Of a DNA stretch of 64,000 bases, positions 32,940-45,493 are shown piece by piece. This DNA comes from Jaltomata sinuosa. Lineage: Eukaryota > Streptophyta > Magnoliopsida > Solanales > Solanaceae. The DNA lies in contig QJPP01007241.1 in NCBI GenBank assembly GCA_003996215.1, forward strand, positions 248,001 through 312,000, given 5' to 3'. The notes under the pieces are model-generated. The model made no database searches. It was not told the DNA's origin and saw only the letters and a program-made list of their open reading frames with translations. The position numbers and the translations under genes were made by a program. The stretch's first letter is position 1; each line of letters opens with the position of its first letter.

Positions 32940-35309
32940 GCATAGTAATATCTTAAATGTCTTTTTCCCATAAGTTTACTTAGTGGGCTGACTTGGGCCA
33001 GCAGAAAGATTGCAAGTTGGCGTAATTGTTGTTTGTTTTATTAAGTGACAATGAATTAATTAAGATACCACTAAGCTGGTGGATTATCACTCTTTTATAT
33101 CATAAAATTGCACATTTTGTTCTTCAAATGGACTGATTTTTTATTTTTGCCTTTCAAATAAGCTGATATGTGATTATGTCTAGAAGTGGGACAATAAGTA
33201 CTTTAAAAATTAAAGTCATGTCCGGGCATTAACTTATGAGATGTTATAATACAAAAATCGAATTTTGTACCTATAAAATACAAGATAAGGCGGATAGGTT
33301 CAGCAGAATCTAATAGTTTTGATTCAAGTTCTTTATGTATTTTAATTAAATTTTAAACTCACTGACTCAAATATAATCAGCGGATCAATTAGAGGAGGAT
33401 GAAGCGTTGCAATACCAATTACTTCATCTGAATTCAATACTTTCTACTCGAACACAAATTTATGTAAAAAATAATTAAAATTACAATAAATAATATGTTT
33501 GAACCCGTAATGTTAAACATACTATGAATTTAATGCTAAAAATCTAAAAAATTGAATTCGTAGAATTTAAATTCTGAAGTCACTGCTAAATCGATAGCAC
33601 CTCAAACTCACAAAATTTAAATTTTGAATTGAACTCCAAAAATGCAATGCAGTTGGTCTACCATTGAGTTATCTCTTAATTCTTGATTGTTAATTACACA
33701 ATATATATGCTTCTGTTCACTAATACTTATCCAGAGACACTGGCATTGCATGTGACAATCAACCTAGTCTTAAGGCTTACTAGGAGACCGAAAATGTAAG
33801 TCTCTTTCTCGGATCTATTCTTTATCACGTTATTGGAAAAAAATAAAAATATTGAATGCAACGAGATTGAAATATTTGGTATGTAGAATTACGATGGAAT
33901 AATGGTAAAAAAAAATCATGTGATCAGGTCACAGATTCAAGCCATATAGTAATATTTATATTAGGATATGTTGTGCTTACATTAAACCCTATGAGGTGCA
34001 ACCTTTTTTTCGAGCGCCTGTCTGAACGCAAAGTACTTTGTGCACTAAGTTGGCCTTGGAACAATAATACCTTAACATGCACTCTTTCTTTAAAGATGCA
34101 AAATGATTCCTTCTTTTTAATTCTTTCTTATTACTTCTTACTTACTAATTGGAGTACTATTTAATTTGTTTTTGTGAAACTAAAGGAATAGCTTTTGAAT
34201 TTAATACCTCCAATAATTAACCTACTGGTACGACACTTTTAAACAAACCAAAAATCATTAAAAATTAATGAAACCCAAAAAAATCTCCTTTTTAAGGTTT
34301 CTCTTTGTGTCCAAATTCATATAGCCATAGGTATTTGACCAAGAAGGAGCCAAGTTGGCCTAACTTTTGGCATGTGATTGAACTTTGAAATATGTATATA
34401 TTCAGGAATCGCTAGGTAGGATGTATAAAAATAGTATAAAAGAAAGTGTATTAAGTTTGAAATTAATTATATTAATATTATTTTTTATCAATTGTTTGAC
34501 TAATTTGTTGTATTAAATTAATAAGGTATATTATAATAGGAATAATAATGAATATGATTTATTAGAATCGAAGTAGTATCCCGTACTACTAATGTCATGG
34601 TTTACTATATAAGAATAATACTGAATATGATGTATAAATTATACCTAATACATATATTAGTGAATTATAAGTTATATCAAACTTAAATTTGCAACTAAAT
34701 ATTGTATTAAAATTTAATATCAGTATTATTCTTATATACCCTATCAAACGACTCGTTAAGGTTATGATTAAACTAATCTATTGGTACTACGTTTCTGATT
34801 CAACTATAATGAATTGTCGTGAATCTCTAATCTCCTCGAAAATAGTTTTATCAAACTACCTTAAAATAATATACTCGAATTCTTAAGTACAAAAGAATAC
34901 GGTAATAAGGTACGTACTATACTTTATATTAAAAATATATATAATATAATGCAAGTGGAATTTTAAAATGTGGGCAACTTGAGATTAATTATATTTAATT
35001 AACACTTTAATTTCCTTAATCCTATGTATATTTCCTGTAGTAGCAAGTGGATATCTTGGTTTTACCCAATACCTTTGACATAATTTGGTACGTCACTCTC
35101 ACAACTAGACATTATTTTATGTATAATATAATGTATACTAGGTATATAATATGTATATATTATATTAGTTAGTATTATATTATGCACACACACATGTGCG
35201 CGCTTGTGCATGTATATGTAATTGGACATACATACATGTATTAGACAGAATGGCTGTTAATTAATCTGATTAGATCAGAAAGATTCGAAGTTTTTTTTTT
35301 TGGCTTAAT
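32940..35309. other. AT-rich spacer with simple repeats
   Basis: No gene. 34400-34720 and 34900-35230 are strongly AT-rich with ATATAATATAATG-type words and a short CACACACATGTGCGCGC tract near 35185-35205. The words CATTGCATGTGACAATCAAC and AGTCTTAAGGC at 33745-33780 recur at 52512-52545, so an old shared repeat may exist. Confidence 0.5.
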
Positions 35310-35560
35310 ACATTGACAACGAATCGAGGATGATGTGTATAATTAAGGGAAATGATATATTTTAATGTAATAGATACACGTAAATGTTTTTTAAAATTTG
35401 AATTGAAGATGTCTAATAGGAGCATTTTATGATGTGTTCAAGTGCTCAATTGAAACAAATCTTAGTTCGAGTGTTTAAATGAAATTTATTAGCAAATTTG
35501 AGGGGCTAGTATTTCGGTTGAATATTTGAACATATGGATAAAATAACATTCTTATTAAAC
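35310..35560. mobile_element. Worn foldback MITE
   Basis: GGCTTAATACATTGACAACG at the left and TTAGTTCGAGTGTTTAAATG further right resemble the segment at 18715-19140 and the intron 3 MITE. The ends are not clear. Confidence 0.4.
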
Positions 35561-35914
35561 ATGGGGTTAGTATATCGATTGAGCATTTCAACATATGATA
35601 ACATATTTTTATTAAATATTTTAGACTTAACTTTTTTTACGTGTATTCTTAAATGCTTATTACATGAATGAATTAACTACTTAAAATATGTCAAGACTTT
35701 TTTTATATGTTCTATTAATTATGGGGTGGGGTTCTAATTGTTGTGGTCTTCTCCACTCTGATGGATATGTTTTTTGTGTGATTCATGTGGAGTCGACTTT
35801 ATCGTCAATTATTTATTTTATATATAATATTCATAGCTGAAAAACAAAAAAGGCAAAAAAAAAGAAGCAAAACCTTTGACATTATTTTAAGCAACCCATA
35901 TTTGCTTTACACAA

Positions 35915-36664
35915 CAACATATCCAATATATTTTCACAACAGTGAGGTCTGGAGGTAAAGTGTACGCAATTTGTACCACTACCTCAGGGGCGAGGTAGAG
36001 AGACTGTTTCCGATAGACCCTCGGCTCAAAGGAAAAACAGTTTATAAACTAGCATAGTGTAGGAACAAGAACAAGAACAAGAAACAATAGATAACACCAA
36101 AGCAACAGATCATAGCATAAACACGACTATCACAAAATAAAACTACAGTTTACCAACCCAGCACAACAATCATGCCAAAAAACCAAGAACGGGACACTAC
36201 CAGCATAGCCCTATGACTACTAACTTGGACCACAAAACCAAACACTCCTACCTACTAGCATGGGCGCATCCCTTCCTACTAACCATCTACCCTAATACTC
36301 TTCCTCCAGACCTTCCTATCTAGGGTCATGTCCTCAGTAAGCTGCAACTGATCCATGTCACTCCTAATTACCTCCTTCCAATACTTCTTCGGTCTACCCC
36401 TACCCCGCCTAAAATCATCCATAGCCAACCTCTCGCACCTCCGCACTGGGGCATCCGGGCACCTCCTTCTCACATGCCCAAACCATCTCAATCTTGCTTC
36501 TCGCATCTTGACATCCACTGAAGTCACTCCCACCTTGTCTCGAATAACCTCATTCCTAATCCTATCACTCCTAGTAAACTCACACATCCACCGCAGCATT
36601 CTCATCTCCGTCACCTTCATCTTTAGGATGTGAGAGTTCTTGACTGGCCAACACTCCACCCCAC
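35915..36664 (-). mobile_element. 5'-truncated RTE-clade LINE with 15-bp target duplication
   Basis: The insert is bounded by perfect copies of ATTTGCTTTACACAA (35900-35914 and 36665-36679). On the minus strand it holds the end of the reverse transcriptase ORF (36659-36279), then a 3' region with AGGGTCTATCGGAAACAGTC and GTAGTGGTACAAATTGCG wording, ending TATGTTGTTG. That tail is shared with the SINE-type insertions in this window, consistent with RTE machinery mobilising them. The 750-bp length reflects 5' truncation. Confidence 0.9.
36279..36659 (-). pseudogene. RTE LINE reverse transcriptase C-terminal fragment
   Basis: A 126-codon frame reaching the truncation point. It reads ECWPVKNSHILKMKVTEMRM, LRWMCEFTRSDRIRNEVIRD, ARLRWFGHVRRRCPDAPVRR and GRGRPKKYWKEVIRSDM, the conserved C-terminal region after the RT palm in plant RTE elements. 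It is free of stops and frameshifts, so the insertion is fairly recent. The catalytic palm itself is absent. Confidence 0.9.
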
Positions 36665-36978
36665 ATTTGCTTTACACAAGAATAATAATTGGAGTATCAT
36701 TTTTATTTCTTATTTTTATTTTCCTTTCATTATCTCAAGAAAAGAGAGAACAATATTCTCACTTAACCTTCATGCAATTAATAGTGGAGGTGCGAGCAAG
36801 TCTCATCCTCGTGATAATAGTCAACAACTATTGAAAAAATAGAAATTAATGATGAATAAATTTTATATTTAAACAATAAAATTCATCGCGCGATAAATTT
36901 TACTTAATGATAGATAATTAATTTTTTTTGTTAATAACGAGTAATTTAATGATGGATTAATAACGAAGTTTATAACTA

Positions 36979-37234
36979 CTCCTTTCGTCTATTTTTACGT
37001 ATCAATGTTTGATTTGGCACACTCTTTAAAAAATAATAAATAAAAGGGTATTATTATACACTCTTATTAATTATAAGTCATCTAACTATTAAGAAATGAA
37101 TAATACTTTTAATAACAGGGGTAAAATAGACACAAAATGATAAACTATTTCTTGGTTTAAATTTTTCAAATTGAATAAGTAAAATTAGACGACTATTTCT
37201 AGCATACGAAACAATTAAAGATGGACGGAGGGAG
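36979..37234. mobile_element. Stowaway-like MITE
   Basis: Ends CTCCTTTCGTCTATTTTTAC and, reversed, CTCCCTCCGTCCATC, flanked by TA on both sides (36977-36978, 37235-37236). TA duplication and CTCCCTCCGTCC ends are typical of mariner-derived MITEs. Confidence 0.75.
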
Positions 37235-37965
37235 TAATTTCGATTTTTTTAATGAATTAGCAATCATTGTCATCATTTATTCAACATTTCAATAATTCAT
37301 TCTTTGAATAGTTTAAACATAAAAAGCAATGTTTGTCAAAGAATTAAATCTACTATACCGAGTCAATTCACTCACCCTTGATTTATTGTTTGTACTTTGT
37401 ACTAGTGCTATTTATGTATGATTATCCAATTTGTCAAAGAATTAAATGTATCCAATGCCCTTAGGAGTAAGGAGTCTAATGTTAATTGATAGGTTCGTGA
37501 TGGAACGGTTGAGATTTCATTATTTTTAACCAGAGTCTAAAGGTCTTAGCCAATTCAACAAATTCTTTGAAAATGAAAAAAATCTTGTTAAAAGCGTCGA
37601 TCTTTAGAAATAGACCCTATGAGATGCAATCTAAATAGCAGATTTCAATGCAAATGTCAAACACCGAATAAAGAAAAACTCTAGTATTGCTAAAAAGTCA
37701 AAAACACCCCAACAAAAGTTTCAAACTTTAAAAACTTTGTCATTCAGAAAACTGTTATCGAAGAAAAAAGAGTTAATAGTAAAAAAGATACCTAAATTAT
37801 CATATATATTTTTCTCAAGTTTTATATCTTAATTATTTATCATTCCGGTCATTTATTTACCTAAAGTATCACTCTCTTTATATTAAAATATACCTTCATA
37901 TTGAGTGATAATTTAAATAGGTAAAAAGACCAATAAATAGTTATAAAACTTAGAGTGAAGAGTCA

Positions 37966-38243
37966 AAAACACACTTAAAGTATTCTGATTTTTTGAGTTT
38001 CATATCGAATTATCAAGTGTGTGAGTTTCCTACCTGAACTATGATCACAAAATGTTTAGAGAAACATCCCTAAACTATTAGTTGTTTGAGTTTCCTACCT
38101 GAAATTTTAGGTATGAAACTCAAACAACTGATAGTTCAGGTGTGTTTCTCTAAACATTTTGTGATAGTTCAGGTAGAAAACTCACACACCTGATAGTTCA
38201 CGTATAAAACTCAAGAAACTGGAACACTTTAGGTGTGTTTTTA
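37966..38243. repeat. Long near-perfect foldback, about 278 bp
   Basis: The left arm (37966-38100) and right arm (38107-38243) are complementary along nearly their whole length: AAAAACACACTTAAAG against CTTTAGGTGTGTTTTT, GAGTTTCCTACCTGAACTAT against its complement, and the centre CCTGAAATTTTAGG. Motif AACTATCAGTTGTTTGAGTT is also repeated. It would give a hairpin of about 130 bp. A MITE is the likeliest origin, although I find no target duplication. Confidence 0.75.
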
Positions 38244-39059
38244 GCCTTTAACTCTAAAAACTTATCAAAAAGTAATAATTTTAAATATATTTTTTACCAT
38301 TAACTTTAAGAAAAAAGAAGACGTAGCAATAAATCAAGAAATTTGTTACTATTTAAGATCAATTGTTGATTGGTTGTTGAGTGATATTTAATTAGAGGGA
38401 TTTTCTTTGAATTTGAATTTGAATTTTTAAATATAAAGGGACTAAGGGAGTGAGTATATATAGTCGAAAGTCAGAGGGCCGTTTGTTGTAAAATTCACAA
38501 TTGAGCACCAATTATTGAAGAAAGACATGATTACTTTGTATTAAAATAATAGTGGAATAGTGTAATTGTCAAGGGAAACAAAATAGGGAAAAGGACATTG
38601 GCTTACCACTTTTAAAAGAAATGGTCGATGTTTGACCTATTGGATAGAATATGGTTTTTAGGCCTTTTTTATTTTATTTTTTAGCCATTAGTATAGGAAG
38701 TCCAAAGTTGACCTATTTAACTCAATTTTACAGTTTTTGTTGACTTTTTTTTTGCTTTTTTGGTGTTGGTTTTTTAATTTTTGTTTTGTTTTTTTCGTTG
38801 CTTTTTTATTTAATTTTTAATTTTTATTTTTTTTGCTGCCTTTTTTATTTTATTTTTAATCTTTTGTTGTTACTCTTTTTATTTCTTTTTTATTATAAAA
38901 ATGTATAATCAATGTATTAGTATATAATATCTTATTTTCTTGGTAAGTTTTAATTAAGTTATACTTTTACATTATTATTCTATTATTCCTTTTTATTTAA
39001 TATTCTATTATTATTATTTTTGCTACATTTTTTGGGCTAAAAAGTTAATATTTTTTTAA
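38244..39059. other. T-rich spacer
   Basis: Low-complexity TTTTTATTTT sequence, especially 38680-38900. Nothing else seen. Confidence 0.5.
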
Positions 39060-39459
39060 AATAATTAAATGCAATTATATAAAAGTTGTTATAATTATCG
39101 TATATAATATGTATATTTTATAGGATGCATATAAATTTTTTATCATTATTCATTTTTTTAACAATTGTATAGAAATTGACCAGTTGTTATATAGAGTACA
39201 TATCTGTATCAAATTTATATAGTAATTGTATAGGATGTGTATAAAAATTGTATAATTATTGTATAAAAACTGTATAATTATTGTATAGAATTTGTATCTA
39301 AATAATTAATACAGCTAAAAGTTGTATATAAAGTGTATAGAAACTATATAATTGTTGTATAAAATATGTATGTATATATACGATGTGTATAGAAACTATA
39401 CCATTGTTGTATAGAACATGTATATGTATAAAATACGTATAAAAATTATATAATTATTG

Positions 39460-39496
<37 letters not shown>

Positions 39497-39830
39497 TGTA
39501 TATATATATATATAATTAATTATTATATAAAATATGTATCTAATATATGATATATATAGAAACTATATTAGATGTGTATAAAAATAATATAATTATTGTA
39601 TAGAATATGTATTTGTATAAGATGTGTATAGAAAATGTATCATTAATGTACAAAATATGTATATGTATTATTATTGTATAAATGTATATAGAAATTATAT
39701 AATTATTGTATAAAAAATTTATCATTATTGTATAGAATATGTATCGATATAAGATGTATATAGAAACTGTATTATTATTATATAAAATATGTATACGTAT
39801 CATTATTGTATAAAATATGTTATTTTTATA
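39060..39830. repeat. AT minisatellite of TGTATAGAAACTATATAATT units
   Basis: Degenerate units of about 35-45 bp, with TGTATAGAATATGTAT and AAATTGTATAATTATTGTAT words, run for about 770 bp, including a (TA)n tract at 39464-39490. The minus-strand frame at 39540-39803 (Ile- and Tyr-rich) is an artefact of this. Non-coding. Confidence 0.7.
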
Positions 39831-40392
39831 ACAAATAAAAGTACACTTTTTTTTTTATATTTGATAGATAAAAAAGTAGCAATTACAATATCACAATTTT
39901 AAATTTAATTATATATATATATATATATATGTTATTTTTTATAACAAATAAATTTATTTTTTTATTTGATTGATAAAAAAAGATATTAGTAATTATAATA
40001 TTATAAATTTGTGTTTGATTGTTAAGAAAACTATAAAATTTATGTGATTATTTTTTTGGTAGAACTATAAAGTTAATAATAAGAGAACATTTTTTAAAAA
40101 AAAAACAGTGAAAAGAAAAAAGAAGAAAAGTAGCAGTTTTTAAAAAAAAAAAAATAAAGCAACCAAAAAAGAATTTTAAAAAAATAACAGAAAAAACAAA
40201 AACAAAAAAAGCGACTGCAACAATGAGGAAAAGAGAGGCACATGGCTACAAATTGGAAAGCCAAATTCAAAGGCTATTTATGTGGCAATATTTTCAGCCC
40301 ACGGGTTATTTTTGTCCTTTTCTCAACAAAATACTCCCTCCTATCCATATTACTAGATATAAAGGAGCCCGTGCTAATATATTATTTTTTTA

Positions 40393-41580
40393 TCTTAATT
40401 TATATGACACGAATAAAATTAGATAGTCAATTAAATTTTTTATATGACTTTTACATATTTTAAGTTATTAACTATTGTGATTTATAATACTTTTTATATA
40501 ATTTTTAAATAATATATGTTACTTCTTCTATCCCAATTTATGTGGCATTGATACAATTTCGAGAGTGAACTAACAAATATTTGAAGTTGTTAATTATTGT
40601 GATTTATAATACTTTTTCTTCTGTCCCAATTTGTATGACATTGATAAAATTTCGAGAGTCAACCAAGTTTGTATGCCCTCTAAATATTTTAAGTTGTTAA
40701 TTATTGTATTTTATAGTACTTTCTACTTAATTTTCAAATAATATATGTTAGTCTCTCTACTCTAATTTATATGCCATTGATAGAATTTGGAGAGTTAACT
40801 AAATTTTTATATGTTTTTTAAAATATTTTAAAATGTTAATTATTGTGATTTATAGTACTTTTTATGTCATTTTCAAATAATATATGTTACTTTCTTTGTC
40901 TCAAATTACGTGGCACTAATAGAATTTCCAGAGTCAACTAACTTTTTTATATCTTTCAAATATTTTAAATTGTTAATTATTGTGATTTATTGTTTTACGT
41001 AATTTTCAAACATATAATAAATTAAAAGGATAAAACAAGCAAATTAAAATGGAGATATTAATGAAAAATGATCAAAATGTTGTAACATGCTGAAGTTGGC
41101 ACGTCGACCTCGTGCTTGCTTCAACAAGTGATAAATATTTTAAATTGTTAATTATTGCGATTTATAGTACTTTTTACATAATTTTTAATAATGTATGTTA
41201 CTCTCTCTACTCCAATTTATGTGCCATTGATAGAATATGGAGAGTCAATTAATATTTTTTATATATTTTAAGTTGTTAATTATTGTGATTTATAATACTT
41301 TTTACGTCATTTTGAAATAATATATGTTAATTTCTCTGTCCCAATTTATGTGGTACTGATAGAATTTCCAAAGTCAATCAATTTTTTTTTTATATCTTTC
41401 AAATATTTTAAATTATTGATTCTTATAATTTATCGTTTTACGTAATTTTTAAATATATAATAAATAATAAAGATAAGACAAAAAAATTAACAAAAAATGA
41501 CCAAAATATCCTAACCTGCTGAAGCAGGTATGTTGACCTCGTGCTTGCTTCAAGCACGTCAACTGCCTCTTATAATATAG
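40393..41580. repeat. Satellite-like array of a ~138-bp unit
   Basis: Units begin near CCCAATTTATGTGGCATTGA at 40393, 40529, 40624, 40760, 40900, 41210 and 41340. Each continues AGAATTTCGAGAGTCAACTA, TTTTAARTTGTTAATTATTG, GATTTATAGTACTTTTTA, and AATAATATATGTTACT. Unit 40529 has an internal deletion. The pair 40760+40900 with its tail (TCGACCTCGTGCTTGCTTCA) is repeated as the pair 41210+41340 with its tail (GACCTCGTGCTTGCTTCAAG), a higher-order duplication of about 450 bp. The unit resembles the end of a CTCCCTCC-type MITE. Confidence 0.8.
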
Positions 41581-41984
41581 AGTAACTTGTCACTTTTTTT
41601 GCATGTCCCTTAAAAAATATATTAACTAAATATATAATTTAATTGAATTATTTATTAATTTTTGAAAATTAAATATACTAATATTCTCTTTTTTACTATA
41701 TTTATTATTAAGAAAGGATAAAAATAAAAAATTAATAATTAATTATATCTTAATTTTTAAAAATATTTTTAAACTAATAATTATATCTTGATAATAATTA
41801 ATCAACATATTTTTCTTACAATCCTGTTAAAATATTTTTGTTGAGTCGAGAGTATCGAAAATAACTTTTAAAATTTATAAGATGTAAGGTAAACATACGA
41901 TTTACCCTTTCCAGACTTTAGCTGTGAAATTACACTGAGTATATTATTATTTATATTTTAATTTTTTAAAAATATTACCTCTGT

Positions 41985-42525
41985 CTTATATTAGTTATCT
42001 ACTTTCTCTTTTACACACCTCTTAAGAAATCATAAATAAGAAGGATAGTTTTACTAATATATCCCTTAAGATTTTTTTTTTTGAAACTTTACAAACTTGT
42101 TTGCGCTTTTAAAAGAATTAACTGTAAGAGTAAAATTAAAAAAAAATTAATTAATTCTATTCTAATTTTATAAATTAATAAAAATTTGAAATAATTATTT
42201 TTTAATAATGTGAATGATTAATATGAGATGGAGAGAATAACAATTATATTTTAAAATGGATGAGACTCTCTCTGTCCAACAATACTTGTCCACTATTGAC
42301 TTACACACTTCTTAAGAAATTATAAATAGAAGGATAATTTTATCATATCACCCTTTGAATATAATAAATATAATATTTTAAAAATATAATAAAAATTGAT
42401 TATAATTAATGATAAGGATAAATTAAAAATTAAATATAATATTTGTTGATTTTATAAATTGAATAAGTATTGTTGGATATTTATTTTTAATATAGTGAAT
42501 AAGTAAAACCGAACGGATGGAGTAA
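41985..42525. mobile_element. Two adjacent Stowaway-like MITEs
   Basis: Copy one (about 41985-42240) runs CCTCTGTCTTATATTAG to ATATGAGATGGAGAGAATAA. Copy two (about 42267-42525) runs CTCTCTGTCCAACAATACTT to ACCGAACGGATGGAGTAATA. The second is the full-length relative of the truncated copy at 19385-19589. Both fold back. Confidence 0.65.
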
Positions 42526-42639
42526 TAAATAAACAAAACTAGGAAGCAAAATGAGTGATGGAAAAGGAAAGGTTGACAAAAGGAGGAGTAGATAGATTAA
42601 TTAATATAAGTAATAAATTAAGAGGAGAAAAAATAAATA

Positions 42640-42790
42640 TTAATTTAATAAACTTACTATGAATGGAGAGAAAGCATCCACGTCTTCCTAGGTTGCCCCT
42701 CAAACCTCGTACATTGTCTCCCCCTTTTTTATTATTTTTAAAATAATTTTTCGTACATTTGTCTCCTCTTGCCGACAATAACTTATGCTA
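42640..42790 (-). repeat. Diverged repeat, inverted partner of 49145-49262
   Basis: On the minus strand this reads TACGAGGTTTGAGGGGCAAC then CTAGGAAGACGTGGATGC. The plus strand at 49160-49210 reads TACGAGGTTTGATGGGGCAA then GGAGACGTGGATGCTT. The block ends against spacer on both sides. Function unknown; the 79-codon frame at 42539-42778 is not convincing. Confidence 0.55.
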
Positions 42791-42989
42791 TTCATATTTT
42801 AGTCATCCAATTATTTATAAAATTTAATTTTGATCCTTATAATAATTGGTCAAACATATGTAACCTTTAATTAGTTAAAATATATATTTTAAACCCCTTT
42901 GTAAAGCAAATACGTGATATTTAAATTAGTTTTTTAATTATATTATCATAAAATATAAAGTAATAATAAAAATATTATTTTTTTACATT

Positions 42990-43231
42990 TTAATTTGTTT
43001 AACCTATTTTTCTTTATGGTCTGTTTAAAAAAAATGACTCTTTTCTTTTTTTAACAAATCTTTAATTTCAACATTTCACTTGGTATGTTAAAAATCATAG
43101 GATTGAAGGACATTTTGGTATACTTGACATATCTTTAATTTAAAATCACAAGATTCAAAAATATTCTTCATTTTCATAAACTCTGTGTCAAGTTAAAATA
43201 GGTCAAACAAATTAAAACGGAGAAAATAATA
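42990..43231. mobile_element. MITE, AATTTGTTT/AAACGGAG family
   Basis: Runs from TAATTTGTTTAACC to CAAATTAAAACGGAGAAAAT. It shares internal order (TCTTTAATTTCAACATTTCA, ATATCTTTAATTTAAAATCA, GTCAAGTTAAAATAGGTCAA) with the copies at 47578-48968, 55056-55299 and 56025-56275, which have TA duplications. Confidence 0.65.
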
Positions 43232-44829
43232 TAACATATTGACAATTTAATAGTTTAGCACTTAATAAATCGTTAGATTTGTAAAGATTTACGGTTAAAG
43301 GAATCAAAAATGTACATATCAATCGGTTGAAGGTTAATGTGTTTAACTAAAATCACAAGGATCAAAAATAAAATTTATCAATATTTGAGAGATTAAAAAG
43401 TGCTATCCCCCCCCCCCCGCACCAACCCCACCCTCTTTCATAGGTGAAACCATTTGTTGATTTTATTACTATTGAAAATCCAAGAAAAAAGAATCATAAA
43501 GGAAGACCCAAAACAATTTTCCTATTGTCATTTTGTGTCCTTCCAGAGTATTCAATTTCATAATACTTTTATTAATAATATGTTTCCTCTATTTTATGTC
43601 GTTAGTTTAATGCCTTACCCCACATTGTTTTTTTTAACCAAAAAAAAAAAAATACGAAAAGAGCCATGGCAATTGCACCATTTAATTTATTCTATAATTC
43701 TTCATTTAGAAATGAATTGCCTTGTAGTTTGAAATTTCTTTTCCTTACATTATCAAAAGTTCAAGTGTTGCAATCATGCACTCCTAATTTATTATTTTTT
43801 CTTAATTGTTACATATAGAAATCCTTGACTCAATATATATGACAATTATTTCCTAAAATATATACATAGTACAAAGGGACAAATATCATTAGACTTTTTG
43901 GACAATGTATTTGTCTAGAATATGGACCAAATACCAGATCATATTTTTTTTTCAAGAGATTGATTGTCTTTGTCCATAAATATTTAACTATATAATGGGA
44001 ATCCTATTCGTTGGATTGGATCATATTAAACGAAGATGACTTGGAAATATATTAGGCAAGTATTGGTGGGGAATGGAGATGGCTGTAGAAGGAGCTAGAA
44101 AGAATACGTGGCATGTGTCAAAGACATAAAAAATAAAATAAAAAATATTAAAAGTTGAACAAGTAGACACACATATTTTACATGGCGTCTCATGCAAATT
44201 GCTATGTAGAGCACCACGTAGAATGCGTGTGTTTATTTGTTTAATTTTATATATATTTAAGTGTCTACTTGTGCACACTCAAAATTAGAGGGCATAAATA
44301 TCAATCGAGATCAAGTTAAAGAGCATGTTTATGTATTATCCCAAAATAAGAAGTACCAAAAGTTTTTTATATAGATAATATAGAAACCTTCTCAAGGAAA
44401 ACTTGATGTAACTAATAAAATTTTTGTCATATATTGTGGAGGAACCGAAAATTTTATTGAGGAATGTCAAAATATAAAATTGTAGACACACGTAAAAAAA
44501 AGAGAGGGGATGGGGGAGGGAGGAGGTTTATACATAAAACTAAAATTTTAACATAGCTATATAATGTAATTTTCTGACAAAAAGGTGTTAATTGCCACCG
44601 TCTAGCATAAGGTGCGACTTCATCACTGACCATGTAACCAAGAAGTTATATGTTAATTTATATGGTATAAACACTCGATAAAGATAAATTTTTATCCTCT
44701 ACTAATATCTTGATATTTGTCTCTCTTTATATTGCTATTTTCCCACAATTATTGACAATAATTACTCAATTTTTTGCCTCACAATTTAATTATTTTGATA
44801 GTGATGACTGATGAGATGTCTAAACTAGT
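43232..44829. other. Spacer with poly-C run and worn MITEs
   Basis: A run of 10 C lies at 43409-43418. About 44100-44335 resembles the foldback MITE of intron 3 (GTGTCTACTTGTGCACACTC, TTTATGTATTATCCC). About 44490-44635 is a worn copy of the CAGTG-end element. No gene is convincing; frames at 43454-43732 and 44021-44278 look random. Confidence 0.45.
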
Positions 44830-44975
44830 AGGTACATAGTAGATTTTATTGGTACAAGAAACCTAAGATAGTCAAAAAAATTGCCACTAGGGCAAAGGTT
44901 ATTTGCCTCTTTTTAAGGTCAAGGAACGTGGTAACTTATTGTTCTAGGATACATATTTTTCTTTAGGAAACATCG
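44830..44975 (+). repeat. Diverged repeat, direct partner of 63541-63660
   Basis: Shared order with 63541-63660: AGTAGATTTTATTGGT, then a TTTTTAAGGTCAAGGAACGT segment, then GGTAACTTATTGTTCTAGGA. The copies are about 18.7 kb apart in the same orientation. Neither has transposon ends that I can see. Confidence 0.6.
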
Positions 44976-45031
44976 AAAGATGGCATTTTGCTCCAAGTCA
45001 AAAAGATGGAGGGATTTGTAATTTACTCTAA

Positions 45032-45493
45032 GGGTGTGTTTGGTATGTCGGAAAATTTTTTCTTTCAAAAAATCTTACTTATTTTTTAGTGTTTGATAAG
45101 TAAGTAAAAATAATAATATTCAAAGAACATTTATATGTAAACTAGCAAAACATTATAAGGGTTAGATGGGGTGGGGAGTGGGGGGGTTCGGGGTTGGAGA
45201 GGGGTGGAATGATCAAGAGATGGGGCTGAAAACATTGGGTGGGTGGGGAGACAATGAACTTGGAAGTTACTTATGAAACTTGTTTTTCTTGCTTCCATTA
45301 GCCATTAGGGAAGTCATTTTGCTCATTTTCAAGAAGCCTTGCTTCCATTAGCCATTAGAGAAGTCATTTTGCTCATTTTCAAGAAGCTTGTTTTACTAGA
45401 GAAAATATTTTTCAAAATATTTTGACCAACCAAACATGAAAAAATTAAAAAATATTTTTCAGAAAATATTTTTCATCCATACCAAACACGCCC
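45032..45493. mobile_element. Tourist-like MITE, GGGTGTGTTTGGTATG family
   Basis: Ends GGGTGTGTTTGGTATGTCGG and, reversed, GGGCGTGTTTGGTATGGATG, with TAA at 45029-45031 and 45494-45496. Inside, a 50-bp unit starting GCTTCCATTAGCCATTAG is tandemly duplicated (45291-45340, 45341-45390). Same family as 19665-20430 and 54516-54851. Confidence 0.85.

Noticed and set aside
39540..39803. Ile/Tyr-rich minus-strand frame of 87 codons
   Set aside because: Produced by the AT minisatellite.
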